Source: Bordetella genomosp. 8
GTDB lineage: Bacteria > Pseudomonadota > Gammaproteobacteria > Burkholderiales > Burkholderiaceae_B
Direction of reading: 5' to 3'
Length of the DNA: 64,000 nucleotides
Assembly: GCF_002119685.1 (NCBI RefSeq)
Contig: NZ_CP021108.1
Location: forward strand, 620,001-684,000
In this document: positions 1 through 9,393 of the stretch, piece by piece
Layout: every line of letters begins with the position of its first letter
Position numbering within the stretch: the stretch's first letter is position 1
Translations under genes and position numbers: made by a program
The notes under the pieces: generated by a model
Database searches by the model: none
What the model saw: only the letters and a program-made list of their open reading frames with translations
What the model was told of the DNA's origin: nothing

Positions 1-973
1 TGTCCAGCATCGCTTCCTTGTCGAGCACTTCCCGCAGCAGCGCGGCCTTTACGCCGGCGATGCCGACGCGGCTTTGCAGATGCGATGACAATGAGCGGGC
101 GCCGCGCGGGTGCGATACGTCCTCCAAGACCCGTTCCGCGCCGCGGTCGGGGAGCAGGTCCAGCGTCAGCGTGGCACGGCCTTCGCGTTCGAGCTGATCC
201 CGCAGCGACGCGGACAAGGCATAGATCAGGCTGCCCTGGACGCCGTGCTCGCTGACCACGAATTCCCCGCGGCGGCGCGGGGAAGCGGTGGCGCAGCTCG
301 CAACGACATTCTTGACGGGTTCGCCCGCGAACTTGTCGCGGAAGAATTGCGACCATGCCACGTCGAACCCGCAGTTCGACGGTTTCAACGCCTCGATGGC
401 GACGCCACGCTCGGCCAGCAGCGGGATCCAGGCGCCGTCCGACCCCAGCCTGGCCCAGCTCCCGCCGCCCAGCGCCAGGACGACCGCGGCGGCATCGTGC
501 GTTTTCTCGCCCTCAGGCGTGGCGAAGCGCAGCCGGCCGCCGTCATCGCTGCCCTCCCAGCCGACCCAGCGATGCCGCGCGTGCGTCACCACACCGTTCT
601 CGCGCAGGCGATGCACCCAGGCGCGCAGCAGCGGGGCGGCTTTCATTTCGCGGGGAAAGACGCGGCCTGACGTGCCGACGAAGGTCTCGATACCCAGCCC
701 TCGGGCCCATACGGCCAGGGCTTCCGGGTCGAATGCCCGCACCAGCGGCTCCAACTGGCTTTGCCGAGCGCCATAGCGCGCCAGGAAAGCGTCGAGCAGT
801 TCGCTGTGCGTCAGATTCAAACCACCCCGGCCGGCCATGAGGAACTTGCGGCCCAGCGAAGGCATGGCGTCGAACAGGTCGACGCCCATGCCGGCTTCGG
901 CAAGAACTTCGGCGGCCGCCAGGCCAGCAGGACCGCCGCCGACAATGGCGACGCGGGTGGGGGGATGAGACAT
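1..973 (-). CDS. TIGR03862-like FAD-dependent flavoprotein (3' end outside window)
   Basis: The reading frame is open from the ATG at 973 down to base 1, so the C-terminus lies outside the window. The protein begins MSHPPTRVAIVGGGPAGL, a Rossmann GxGxxG FAD-binding motif, followed by GRKFLMAGRGGLNLTHSE, the second motif typical of the BaiN/HI0933-type flavoproteins. About 324 residues are visible of a family usually near 400. The substrate is not known for this family. It is divergent from ychF, with 224 bp between the two starts. The family call is from motif recognition; the precise subfamily name is an inference. Confidence 0.88.
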   Translation of the reverse strand, partial: MSHPPTRVAIVGGGPAGLAAAEVLAEAGMGVDLFDAMPSLGRKFLMAGRGGLNLTHSELLDAFLARYGARQSQLEPLVRAFDPEALAVWARGLGIETFVGTSGRVFPREMKAAPLLRAWVHRLRENGVVTHARHRWVGWEGSDDGGRLRFATPEGEKTHDAAAVVLALGGGSWARLGSDGAWIPLLAERGVAIEALKPSNCGFDVAWSQFFRDKFAGEPVKNVVASCATASPRRRGEFVVSEHGVQGSLIYALSASLRDQLEREGRATLTLDLLPDRGAERVLEDVSHPRGARSLSSHLQSRVGIAGVKAALLREVLDKEAMLD

Positions 974-1197
974 GCGGGGAGTTTAGACGCTTGGCTGCGG
1001 AGCCGTGATTTCCAAGCCGTCACCGCCATGGCGCCGACCGGTTAAAATCACCGGTTTCCTGGCGGACGAAACATGGCAATCCGCGTTTCGTGCCTGTGCG
1101 CCATCCCACATGAACGCTGCCGGATTTCCGGCACGAATCGGGCAGACCGCCTTGCCCGCCTGGGCATGCGGCGCCTCGATACTTTTATAGGTTCCCC

Positions 1198-2289
1198 ATG
1201 GCTCTGCAATGCGGCATCGTCGGCCTGCCGAATGTCGGTAAATCGACCCTTTTCAACGCCCTGACTAAGGCGGGCATCCCGGCGGAAAACTATCCTTTCT
1301 GCACCATCGAGCCCAATGTGGGCGTGGTGGAAGTGCCCGATCCGCGCCTGCAGAAGCTGGCCGAGATCGTGTCGCCCGAGCGCATCCTGCCGGCCACGGT
1401 GGAATTCGTCGACATCGCCGGCCTGGTGGCCGGCGCCAGCCAGGGCGAAGGGCTGGGCAACCAGTTCCTGTCGCACATCCGCGAGACTGACGCCATCGTC
1501 AACGTGGTGCGCTGCTTCGAGGATCCCAACGTGATCCACGTCGCCGGCAAGGTCGATCCCATCGCCGACATCGAGGTCATCGAGACCGAACTGGCGCTGG
1601 CCGACCTGCAGACCGCGGAAAAGGCCCTGCATCGCTACAACAAGACGGCGCGCTCCGGCGACAAGGAAGCGCAGCGGCTGGTGGCGGCGCTGGAAAAGTG
1701 CATCGCCCAGCTGAACCAGGCCAAGCCGGTACGCTCGGTGGACCTGACGCAGGAAGAGCGCGCCTTGATCGCGCCGCTGTGCTTCATCACGTCCAAGCCG
1801 GCGATGTATGTGGGCAACGTCAGCGATGACGGTTTCACCAACAACCCCCTGCTGGACCGCCTGACCGAATTCGCCAAGTCGCGTAATGCGCCAGTGGTGG
1901 CGATCTGCGCCGCCATCGAATCGGAAATCGTCGACCTGCCGGAAGAGGATCGTGCTGCATTCCTGGCCGACATGGGCATGGAAGAGCCGGGTTTGAACCG
2001 GCTGATCCGGGCAGCGTTCAAGCTGCTGGGCTTGCAGACGTATTTCACCGCCGGCGTGAAGGAAGTGCGCGCCTGGACGATACCGATAGGCGCGACGGCG
2101 CCGCAGGCTGCTGGCGTGATTCACACCGACTTCGAACGCGGCTTCATCCGCGCGCAGACGATTTCCTATGACGACTACATCGCCTGCAAGGGCGAACAGG
2201 GCGCCAAGGAAGCGGGGAAGATGCGTGCGGAAGGCAAGGAGTATGTGGTGCAGGACGGGGATGTGATGAATTTCCTGTTCAACGTCTGA
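1198..2289 (+). CDS. ychF: Redox-regulated ATPase YchF (Obg family)
   Basis: The protein has 363 residues, the usual YchF length. It starts [17 protein letters not shown], with a P-loop of the Obg/TRAFAC class (GLPNVGKST), then the coiled-coil region and a C-terminal TGS domain near residues 280-363 (ending VMNFLFNV). YchF is a conserved cytosolic P-loop protein that prefers ATP to GTP and binds ribosomes. The gene stands alone; a TAAAAT hexamer at 1043-1048 is a possible -10 element but I see no convincing -35. The ribosome-binding site is weak. Confidence 0.97.
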   Translation: MALQCGIVGLPNVGKSTLFNALTKAGIPAENYPFCTIEPNVGVVEVPDPRLQKLAEIVSPERILPATVEFVDIAGLVAGASQGEGLGNQFLSHIRETDAIVNVVRCFEDPNVIHVAGKVDPIADIEVIETELALADLQTAEKALHRYNKTARSGDKEAQRLVAALEKCIAQLNQAKPVRSVDLTQEERALIAPLCFITSKPAMYVGNVSDDGFTNNPLLDRLTEFAKSRNAPVVAICAAIESEIVDLPEEDRAAFLADMGMEEPGLNRLIRAAFKLLGLQTYFTAGVKEVRAWTIPIGATAPQAAGVIHTDFERGFIRAQTISYDDYIACKGEQGAKEAGKMRAEGKEYVVQDGDVMNFLFNV

Positions 2290-2476
2290 CCCGCTGCTGA
2301 CTCTTGCCTACATGCTGCGTAGAGGCTCGCAGCGTGTATCGTGCAAGACCAGGAAGAGATCTCTTCAACGTCTTTCGGCATTCTGTGGAAATGGTTTCCG
2401 GTTCGGAACTAATCGCGCTGCGGCTTCCACAAGAATGCCCTGACTGCCATCGGCAGAGTACGCTGAAGAGAATCAT

Positions 2477-3291
2477 TTGGCCGCCAGACCAGCATCCCGA
2501 AATCCCATCCCGCAAGGCTATTCCGCCTGGTTGTCCGACCTGAAGGATCGCATTCGGACTGCGCAGCAACGTGCCTCACTAGCTGTCAATCGGGAATTGG
2601 TCGGACTGTACTGGCAGATCGGCCGCGATATTCTCGCGCGCCAAGCCGACCAGGGCTGGGGCGCGAAGGTGATAGATAGGCTGGCAAACGATCTGCATGC
2701 GGCTTTCCCTGACTTGAAGGGTTTTTCTCCGCGCAACCTCAAATACATGCGGGCCTTTGCCGAGGCTTGGCCCGACGTCCAAATTGTGCAACAGGCTGCT
2801 GCACAATTGCCCTGGGGCCATAACCTGATACTGCTCGAGCGCCTCAAGGATCCGACCGAGCGGCTGGCATATGCGCGTGCTGCCATTGAGCATGGTTGGT
2901 CGCGCAATGTGCTGAACATCCATATAGAAACCCGCTTGCTCGACCGCCAGGGCAAGGCGGTCACCAATTTTGAGCATTGCCTGCCTGCACCACATTCCGA
3001 TCTGGCTATAGAGTCGCTGAAGGATCCCTATCGATTCGATTTCCTGGGGTTGGACGCGGAAGTACAAGAGCGGGAGATCGAGAATGCGCTGGTGCAGCAC
3101 GCCAGGACAATCCAAGCATCGGCCTGCTGCTCTGCAAGAGCAAGAACAAGGTGGTTGCCGAATATGCCCTGGGAGACAAGTCCCAACCCATGGGCATCGC
3201 GGAATACCAACTGGTGGAATCTCTGCCTCAAGAATTGCAAACCAGCTTGCCGACGATCGAACAGATCGAACGAGAGCTGGGTCTCCATTAG
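2477..3291 (+). pseudogene. DUF1016 (YhcG-type) PDDEXK nuclease, catalytic core deleted and frame-shifted
   Basis: A TTG-initiated frame encodes a recognisable DUF1016 N-terminal domain: GYSAWLSDLKDRIRTAQQRA, LYWQIGRDIL, FSPRNLKYMRAFAEAWP. It runs to about 3097 (ENALVQH). The family C-terminus then resumes in another frame, from QDNPSIGLLLCKSKNKVVAE to the stop at 3291. The roughly 70-80 residues that normally lie between them, holding the PDDEXK catalytic core, are missing. The junction lies near 3097-3104. The original frame runs on as unrelated sequence to a stop ending at 3328. I call it a pseudogene. An N-terminal-domain-only protein could still be made. Confidence 0.82.
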
Positions 3292-3486
3292 GCGGTCCGG
3301 CCGGGGCTTGATACGAGCCTGTCCGTAATGACCGCGCGCCGCTGTAGTTTGCAAGTTTGGGTAGCGATCGCTAGCAAACTCCCATCTTTCAGCCGTCCGA
3401 CAGCACAGCCCCGCCGCTTCGCAATACCATCACTCCGCCGGTCACGCCGGCGACCGTTGGGACAAGCGGAGCACAGGAGCTGGACG

Positions 3487-5148
3487 ATGGAGACTGCAAC
3501 ACGTCGCGTGCTGGACAGGCGCGCCTTTCTGAAACATGCGTCGGCGGCGACGGGCGCCGCGATGATGGTGTCGCTGGTGCCGCGCATGGCGCGGGCCGCG
3601 GAGTCGGTGGTCGAGACGTCCGACGGCAAGGTCCGTGGAAGCGTCGATGCAAGCGCTTCAGGTGGCAACGTGCATGTCTTCAAAGGCGTGCGCTATGGCG
3701 ACACGACAGGCGGCGAATATCGCTTCCTGCCGCCACGTCCAGTCCGTAAGTGGAGCGGCATCCAGGACGCCACGCAATGGGGCGCTTCCTGTCCGCAAGT
3801 GGCGGAGACGCAAGACCCGTTCTACGCCTGGTACACGACCATACAGCCCACGAACGAGGACTGCCTGTTCCTGAACGTCTTCACGCCCGGCGTGAACGAC
3901 AACAAGCGCAGGCCCGTCATGGTGTGGCTGCACGGCGGGTCCTGGTCGAGCTGCGCGGGGACCGCGCCCGGCTTCGACGGGACCAAGCTGGCGGCCACGC
4001 AGGATGTCGTCGTCGTGACCGTGAATCACCGCCTGAACGCCTTCGGCTATCTGTGGCTGGAGGACAAGGACGAGCGTTTCGCCGATGCGGGCAGCGCGGG
4101 GGTACTCGATATCCTGCAGGCCTTGCGCTGGGTACGGGATAACGCCGCGGCCTTCGGTGGCGATGCGGGAAACGTCACTGTGTTCGGCCAGTCGGGCGGC
4201 GCCGCGAAGGTCATTGCCCTGATGGGGATGCCTGCGGCCCAGGGCCTGTTCCACAAGGCCGTCGTGCAAAGCTGCTCCGGCGGCATGCGCATCGACAGCC
4301 CAGATGAGGCCGCGCGGCAGGCGCATGCCCTGGCGGCCGCGCTGGACATGCAATCCGCCAGCGGCGCTGCCTTGCAGCAGGTGCCGATGGACAAGCTGGT
4401 CGCGGCGCTCAAGCGCGTCGCCGATCCCTTCCGCCCGGTGGTCGATGGGCGCAATTTCACGCGCGATCCTTTTTATCCGGATGCGCCGGCCATGTCGGCG
4501 CATATTCCGCTGCTGATCGGCAACGCCAATACGGAAAGCACCTATTACCTGCAGGTCGATCCCAACAATTTTTCGCTGGGCTTGGCGGACGTGCAGCGCA
4601 GGCTGCAGCGCTTCCTGAAAACCGACGCGGCCCGGGTCGACGGGCTGATCGAAGCCTATCGATCGGAATACCCCGCCTACGATCCCAGCGAAATCCTGAT
4701 GACGATCACGACGGACTACCTGTTCAAGCGCAACACGCTCAAGGTGGCATCGCTACAGGCCGCGGCGGGCAAGGCGCCGGTGTATGCCTATGTCTTCGCG
4801 CGGCAGACGCCGATACAGGGCGGGCGCATCCATACGCCGCATACCGGCGAAGTGCCGTTCATCTTCGGCACGGCCAAGGCGGCCGAGGCGCAGGTGGGAA
4901 CCGGCGCGGACATCGAACCCATGACGCGGCGGATGATGGCGACCTGGGCGGCATTCGCGCGCACGGGCGATCCCAACAACCCGACGCTACCGCATTGGGA
5001 GCAGTTTCGCGATGCCGACCGCCAGACCATGGCGCTGAGCATGGACAGCCAGCTCATGAGGGATCCTGGCGGCGCGTCGCGCGCGACGCTGGAAGGCCTT
5101 CCCTACTACGAATACAGTGTGTCCCGGTCCGCGTTCGTGAAGGGATAA
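3487..5148 (+). CDS. Tat-exported type-B carboxylesterase/lipase
   Basis: The ATG at 3487 is preceded by AGGAG and gives 553 residues. An upstream in-frame extension to 3328 has no family similarity and was trimmed. The N-terminus carries a twin-arginine signal (DRRAFLKHASAATGAAMM) ending in an A-rich region near residue 38 (ARAAES), so export to the periplasm in folded form is likely. The carboxylesterase family features are EDCLFLNVFTP, WLHGGSW (oxyanion hole), the nucleophile elbow FGQSGGAAK with Ser236, and a candidate catalytic His in HTPHTGEVPFIFG. It likely hydrolyses carboxylic esters, with unknown substrate. It stands alone between the DUF1016 remnant and fic. Confidence 0.93.
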   Translation: METATRRVLDRRAFLKHASAATGAAMMVSLVPRMARAAESVVETSDGKVRGSVDASASGGNVHVFKGVRYGDTTGGEYRFLPPRPVRKWSGIQDATQWGASCPQVAETQDPFYAWYTTIQPTNEDCLFLNVFTPGVNDNKRRPVMVWLHGGSWSSCAGTAPGFDGTKLAATQDVVVVTVNHRLNAFGYLWLEDKDERFADAGSAGVLDILQALRWVRDNAAAFGGDAGNVTVFGQSGGAAKVIALMGMPAAQGLFHKAVVQSCSGGMRIDSPDEAARQAHALAAALDMQSASGAALQQVPMDKLVAALKRVADPFRPVVDGRNFTRDPFYPDAPAMSAHIPLLIGNANTESTYYLQVDPNNFSLGLADVQRRLQRFLKTDAARVDGLIEAYRSEYPAYDPSEILMTITTDYLFKRNTLKVASLQAAAGKAPVYAYVFARQTPIQGGRIHTPHTGEVPFIFGTAKAAEAQVGTGADIEPMTRRMMATWAAFARTGDPNNPTLPHWEQFRDADRQTMALSMDSQLMRDPGGASRATLEGLPYYEYSVSRSAFVKG

Positions 5149-5169
5149 GGGGCCCGGAGCAGGCGCTTG

Positions 5170-5266
5170 CGGTGATTCGCTGCGCCATTTGCCGCACAAT
5201 ATACGGTGATTATTTGCCGATGCGGGGAATCCTTGCGATAATCACCGCGTGAATAGCGGAGATTAT
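5170..5266. promoter_or_regulatory. Cluster of repeated CGGTGATTAT operator-like motifs before and into fic
   Basis: CGGTGATTAT at 5204-5213 is matched by its exact reverse complement ATAATCACCG at 5238-5247, two bases before the fic start codon. A direct copy with one mismatch (CGGAGATTAT) lies at 5257-5266, inside the coding sequence, and a partial copy (CGGTGATT) at 5170-5177. The first three copies are 34 bp apart start to start. This looks like an operator over the fic promoter and start. The fic product has a C-terminal helix-turn-helix-like region, so autoregulation is possible; that is inference. Confidence 0.6.
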
Positions 5267-6391
5267 CTCTACATCTGGCAGGGCGCGGATTGGCCGGCGT
5301 GGCGCTATGACCTGGCCGCCCTTGCCGGGCCGATGGACCGGGTCAGCCGTGCCCAAGGCCTTCTGCTGGGTCGGATGGCGGACCTCGATCTTGCCCTGCG
5401 CGACGCTGCGAGCCTGGGTGCGCTGACGGAGGACGTGGTCAACACCAGCGAGATCGAAGGCGAACATCTGAACGTTGCCTCGGTGCGTTCGTCCATCGCT
5501 CGCCGGCTCGGCGTGGACATCGGCGCGCTGGCGCCGGTGGATCGCCACGTCGAAGGCATCGTGGAGATGGTTCTCGATGCCACGGCCAACCATGGGGCAC
5601 CGCTGACGGCCGAGCGCTTGTTCGCATGGCATGCAGCGCTGTTCCCCACTGGTTACTCGGGACTGAGCAAGATCACCACGGGCGGTTGGCGGGACGACGC
5701 GCATGGACCGATGCAGGTGGTATCGGGCCGCGTGGACAGGCAGCGAGTGCACTACGAGGCGCCGCCCGCCGCCCGCCTGCCGAAGGAAATGGCCGGCTTC
5801 CTGGCCTGGGTGAACAGCGCCGCTGCAGGGGAGCCGCCGCTGGTGCGCGCGGGACTGGGACATCTCTGGTTCGTGACGCTGCACCCTTTCGATGACGGCA
5901 ATGGCCGTATCGCGCGGGCCGTTGGCGATCTGTTGCTGGCCCGCGCCGACGGCAGTCCTCAACGTTTCTACAGCCTCTCGGCGCAGATACAGCGTGAACG
6001 CAAGGCGTACTACGACATCCTGGAGGCCACGCAGAAGGGCTCCATGGATGTGACGGCGTGGCTGTCGTGGTTTCTGGAGACACTGCATGCGGCGGTGGCA
6101 TCCGCGCATGGCACCGTGGATGCGGTGTTGCGCAAGGCCCGCTTCTGGCAGCGCCTGCCGGGCGCCAGGCTGAACGAACGCCAGGTGAAGGTGCTCAATC
6201 GCCTGCTCGACGGTTTCGAAGGCAAGCTGACCAGCGGCAAATGGGCGGCGTTGGCGAAATGCTCGCCCGACACCGCCTTGCGGGACATCAGCGAACTGGT
6301 GCAGCTCGGGGTATTGCGCCGTTCGCAGGCGGGCGGGCGCAGCACCAGTTATGAACTGGCCGACGCGCCCGCTGGACCTAATCCAGCTTGA
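5249..6391 (+). CDS. Fic family protein with DUF4172 N-terminal domain
   Basis: The frame starts at GTG 5249 and encodes 380 residues. The N-terminal part (YIWQGADWPAWRYD) matches the DUF4172 domain seen in many bacterial Fic proteins. The Fic active-site motif HPFDDGNGRIAR is complete at residues 212-223, so AMP transfer from ATP to a target hydroxyl is the expected activity. An inhibitory-helix motif (S/T)xxxE(G/N) is present at residues 66-71 (TSEIEG) ahead of the Fic core, so the protein should be self-inhibited. The C-terminal about 90 residues look like a winged helix. The 3' end overlaps the convergent MBL-fold gene by 14 bp. Confidence 0.93.
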   Translation: MNSGDYLYIWQGADWPAWRYDLAALAGPMDRVSRAQGLLLGRMADLDLALRDAASLGALTEDVVNTSEIEGEHLNVASVRSSIARRLGVDIGALAPVDRHVEGIVEMVLDATANHGAPLTAERLFAWHAALFPTGYSGLSKITTGGWRDDAHGPMQVVSGRVDRQRVHYEAPPAARLPKEMAGFLAWVNSAAAGEPPLVRAGLGHLWFVTLHPFDDGNGRIARAVGDLLLARADGSPQRFYSLSAQIQRERKAYYDILEATQKGSMDVTAWLSWFLETLHAAVASAHGTVDAVLRKARFWQRLPGARLNERQVKVLNRLLDGFEGKLTSGKWAALAKCSPDTALRDISELVQLGVLRRSQAGGRSTSYELADAPAGPNPA

Positions 6392-7262
6392 CCGCGGCCG
6401 GGCCTTCGAACGGGATCCGCATGCCGTCTTCGCCGAAGAAGATATTGCCCTTGTAGACCTGCCCGATCTCGCAGACGATGCGCTCGCGCAGCCCCGGCCG
6501 GTCGAATTGCTCGGTGACGTGGGAGATCACCAGGTTGCGGACGTTGGCGGCGGCGGCCATTTCGGCGAGCTCCATGTGGCCCATGGTGAACGCCTCGAAG
6601 GTCTTGCTGGGCGCGGTGCCGGACATGTAGTGGCACATGTGGACGAGCACGTCGCAATCCTGCGCCAGCGCGGACAGGGCCCGGCTGGGGCCGGTGTCGC
6701 CGGAATAGACGAAAGACTGGCCGTCGGCGTCCAGGCGATAGCCGTACGACACCAGATGCGGCGCGAAGTGATTCACCGGCGCGACGCGCACCGTCCAGCC
6801 ATCGCCTTGTACGGTGTCGCTGTCGCCCAGCTCGTGCAACACGGGGGCGGGACGAAGTCGCTGGCCTTCGCCGCCACGCGCGCGGTACACGTCTATGCTG
6901 CACTGGTTCTCGGTGCGCGATATCAGGTCTGGCCCGAATGCGCCGTCGTCGCCGATGAGACGCTCGGTGATGCGTTTCAGCGGTGGCGGGCCATAGACGT
7001 GCATGTCCGGAATATTCCCGGCGCCCTGGTCCCAGCGGGTCAGCAGCAGGCGAGGGTAGTCGCCCATGTGGTCGTAATGGTGATGGCTGAAGAAGGCGTG
7101 CGAAACCGCCGTCGCGCGTATGCCAAGTTCGAGCAGGCGATGGTGCGCGCCGAAGCCGTGATCGAAGACCAGGTAATCGTCGCGCACCTTGACGACATAG
7201 CCCGAGCACATGCGGCGCAGCGAAGGGGTAGGGGTGCCGGTGCCCAGCAGCCAGAGTTCCAT
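6378..7262 (-). CDS. MBL-fold metallohydrolase (RNase Z/arylsulfatase-like branch)
   Basis: The ATG at 7262 is preceded on its strand by AGGAA and gives 294 residues; an upstream in-frame extension runs into a tandem repeat and was rejected. The protein starts MELWLLGTGTPTPS and carries the metal-binding motif HHHYDH at residues 60-65, with a later Asp in YSGDTGPS and His in ISHVTEQF. These support a two-metal beta-lactamase-fold hydrolase. The substrate cannot be read from the sequence. It follows the leftward Bug gene, from which it is separated by a 14-bp repeat array, and may be cotranscribed with it. Confidence 0.9.
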   Translation of the reverse strand: MELWLLGTGTPTPSLRRMCSGYVVKVRDDYLVFDHGFGAHHRLLELGIRATAVSHAFFSHHHYDHMGDYPRLLLTRWDQGAGNIPDMHVYGPPPLKRITERLIGDDGAFGPDLISRTENQCSIDVYRARGGEGQRLRPAPVLHELGDSDTVQGDGWTVRVAPVNHFAPHLVSYGYRLDADGQSFVYSGDTGPSRALSALAQDCDVLVHMCHYMSGTAPSKTFEAFTMGHMELAEMAAAANVRNLVISHVTEQFDRPGLRERIVCEIGQVYKGNIFFGEDGMRIPFEGPAAVKLD

Positions 7263-7288
7263 GGTGATTCCTATCAATGTTCCGTTGA

Positions 7289-7372
7289 GTGCGGGGTGCA
7301 ACGTGCGGGGTGCAACGTGCGGCGTGCAACGTGCGGCGTGCAACGCGCGGCGTGCAACGTGCTGCGTGCAAC
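7289..7372. repeat. Six-copy 14-bp tandem repeat
   Basis: Six head-to-tail copies of GTGCGGCGTGCAAC, with one or two substitutions in some, fill 7289-7372. They occupy nearly all the gap between the MBL-fold gene and the Bug gene, and the last base is shared with the Bug stop codon. The unit is not a multiple of three. No function is known; replication slippage would explain the copies. Confidence 0.95.
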
Positions 7373-8373
7373 TACTCCGCCGAGATATTCAGTTCCTTGA
7401 TCAGCGCGCCGTACTTCGCTTGTTCGCGTTGCACGAACTCGCCGAAGGCGGTGGCGGACATGTCGCTGGTCTGGACGCCTTGCATGGCCAGGCCTTGCTG
7501 GACTTCCGGGGCGTGCAGGGCCGCGAGGATCCTGTCATGCAGGAGCAGCTGGCGGTCGTTGGCGACGCCCTTGGGCACGAAGAAGCCGAACCATCCGGCC
7601 AGGTCCAGGCGCGGATAGCCGTGCGACGCCAGCGCAGGCACGTCGGGCAGCGCCGGGCTGGGCGTGGTGGACGTGACGCCCAGCGCGTTCAGCTTGCCGC
7701 TCTTGACGAAGGGCACGGCCGGGGGCATGCCGGAAAAGTAGATATTCACCACGCCGCTGACCGTGTCGGTGACGGCCTGGCTGCCGCCCTTGTACGGGAC
7801 GGCCATGATCTTGATGCCGGCGTCCTTGGCCAGCAGGGCGCCCGCGATATCGGCCGGGCTGCCGGTGCCGGCCGTCGCATAGGTGACGGTGCCGGGCTTG
7901 TCCTTGGCGAGCTTCACCAGGCCATCGATGTCCTTCACCGGAACGGACGGGTTGGACACCAGAAGCAAGGGCGTGGATCCGGCAAGCGCGATGGGCGAGA
8001 AATCGCGCGTGACGTTGTAGTTGACCCCTTTCTGGATCACGGGGTTGATCACCATTTCGGACGTATAGGCCAGGAGCAGCGTGTAGCCGTCGGCCGCGGC
8101 GTTCGCGACGTAATTGGCGCCTATGGATCCCGCCGCGCCGGCCTTGTTCTCGACGATGACGGCGTGCTTGAGATCCTGCGACAGCTGCTTGGCGACGAAA
8201 CGCGCGATGACGTCGCCTGTGCCGCCTGGCCCGTAGGGGACGATGATGCGGATCGGCTGATCGGGATAGGCGTTGCTGGCCTGCGCGGGTACGGCGGTGC
8301 CGATACCGAGGGCAAGCACGGAGATGGTGGCGATCAAGGCGCGGCGGCGTTCTGTTCGGAAAGACGGCTGCAT
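7372..8373 (-). CDS. Bug-family tripartite tricarboxylate transporter substrate-binding protein
   Basis: The product has 333 residues, the usual Bug length. An N-terminal signal peptide (TISVLALGIGTAVPAQASNA) precedes the hallmark PDQPIRIIVPYGPGGTGDVIAR; later family motifs are VENKAGAAGSIGANYVA and VPYKGGSQA. Bug proteins are periplasmic receptors for small carboxylates and related molecules that work with TctAB-type permeases, but no tctAB genes are nearby. The divergent LysR gene at 8452 is the likely regulator. The ligand is unknown. Confidence 0.95.
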   Translation of the reverse strand: MQPSFRTERRRALIATISVLALGIGTAVPAQASNAYPDQPIRIIVPYGPGGTGDVIARFVAKQLSQDLKHAVIVENKAGAAGSIGANYVANAAADGYTLLLAYTSEMVINPVIQKGVNYNVTRDFSPIALAGSTPLLLVSNPSVPVKDIDGLVKLAKDKPGTVTYATAGTGSPADIAGALLAKDAGIKIMAVPYKGGSQAVTDTVSGVVNIYFSGMPPAVPFVKSGKLNALGVTSTTPSPALPDVPALASHGYPRLDLAGWFGFFVPKGVANDRQLLLHDRILAALHAPEVQQGLAMQGVQTSDMSATAFGEFVQREQAKYGALIKELNISAE

Positions 8374-8435
8374 GGTGATTCCCCGGGTTCTGGTGTTATG
8401 AGAAGATGATTATCCTTTTATCCATCTGCCTACTG

Positions 8436-8455
8436 TCATAACGATTTGGTTATGA
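8436..8455. promoter_or_regulatory. Candidate LysR operator overlapping the lysR start
   Basis: TCATAAC at 8436-8442 and GTTATGA at 8449-8455 form a perfect 7-bp inverted repeat around a 6-bp spacer. A further GTTATG lies at 8395-8400. The site is in the short divergent gap between the Bug gene and the LysR gene and covers the LysR start codon, the usual place for an autoregulatory LysR site. Binding is inferred. Confidence 0.5.
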
Positions 8456-9393
8456 AACAGCCTGATTTTGCCAAGCTGCGCGTTCGTGATCTCGAATTGC
8501 TGCGTGAAATCGCCACGGTGCGGTCCCTGACGGCCATCGCGGATTCCCGTGGCCTGACGCAACCGGCGCTGAGCCGCGCCCTGCACGATATCGAGGCCGC
8601 ACTGGGCACGCAGGTATTCTCCCGCGACCGCGCCGCGCGCCTGGAACCCACGCCCTTGGGCCACCTGATCCTGTCCCGAGTGGAATTGATGCTTGCCGAA
8701 GCGGACGGCCTGCGCGGCGAACTGCTCGCCTTCGAGGAAGGCAGGGGCACTCATCTACGCCTGGGTGTCATCCCCTTCGTATCCAACCAATTGATGCGCG
8801 AGATCCTCAGGGAATTGACGACGGGTCCCTATGCGATGTCCATCAGCACGTATGAGGCGTCCACCGATCAACTGGTGTCCGCGCTGCGTCGCCAGGAACT
8901 GGACGCCGTTCTGGGCCGCATCACGGTCGATGGCGCCACGAGCGAGTTGCATCAGGAAAAGCTGTTCACGCAAAGCGCCTCGGTGCTCGTCAACGCCAGC
9001 AGCGCACTGGCGCGGAGCAAGGCATTGAAGCTGGAGGACCTGCATCGATATGAATGGGTGCTGCCGCCGCAGGCCAGTCCCACGCGCCTGGCCTTCGCGC
9101 AGCTCTTCGTGGCAAGGGGGGCGACGCCGCCGTCCGCGCGGATCGAGACCACCTCGGCCCGGTTGATCCATACGGCGATCAGCGGCGACATAGCGGTCCT
9201 GGGCCTGCTGCCCCTGGATATCGCGATGGAGCTGGAAACCTGGGGTGGGGTCAAGGCAGTGGATCTGCCGGCGCCCTTCAAGATGCCGCCGGTCGGATTG
9301 ATCACGCTGGCGAAGCGGCAGCGCCTGCCCGCCGGCCGTATCCTGCGCGACGTGGTGCGCGGGGTACTGGCGCGATCGGTGGCCTATCGTTGA
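8452..9393 (+). CDS. LysR-family transcriptional regulator
   Basis: ATG 8452 gives 313 residues; a TTG six bases upstream is possible but less likely. The N-terminal helix-turn-helix is clear (LREIATVRSLTAIADSRGLT, then QPALSRALHDIEAALGTQVF), followed by a LysR substrate-binding domain from about residue 90. It is divergent from the Bug gene at 7372-8373 and probably controls it. It converges on the next LysR gene with a 10-bp overlap of coding ends (9384-9393). The inducer is unknown. Confidence 0.95.
   Translation: MKQPDFAKLRVRDLELLREIATVRSLTAIADSRGLTQPALSRALHDIEAALGTQVFSRDRAARLEPTPLGHLILSRVELMLAEADGLRGELLAFEEGRGTHLRLGVIPFVSNQLMREILRELTTGPYAMSISTYEASTDQLVSALRRQELDAVLGRITVDGATSELHQEKLFTQSASVLVNASSALARSKALKLEDLHRYEWVLPPQASPTRLAFAQLFVARGATPPSARIETTSARLIHTAISGDIAVLGLLPLDIAMELETWGGVKAVDLPAPFKMPPVGLITLAKRQRLPAGRILRDVVRGVLARSVAYR

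Noticed and set aside
3328..3486. N-terminal extension of the carboxylesterase
   Set aside because: The Tat signal and a good ribosome-binding site fix the start at 3487; the upstream codons show no similarity to the family.
8446..8451. TTG start for the LysR gene
   Set aside because: ATG 8452 is in frame two codons later and gives the usual N-terminus; neither has a strong ribosome-binding site.
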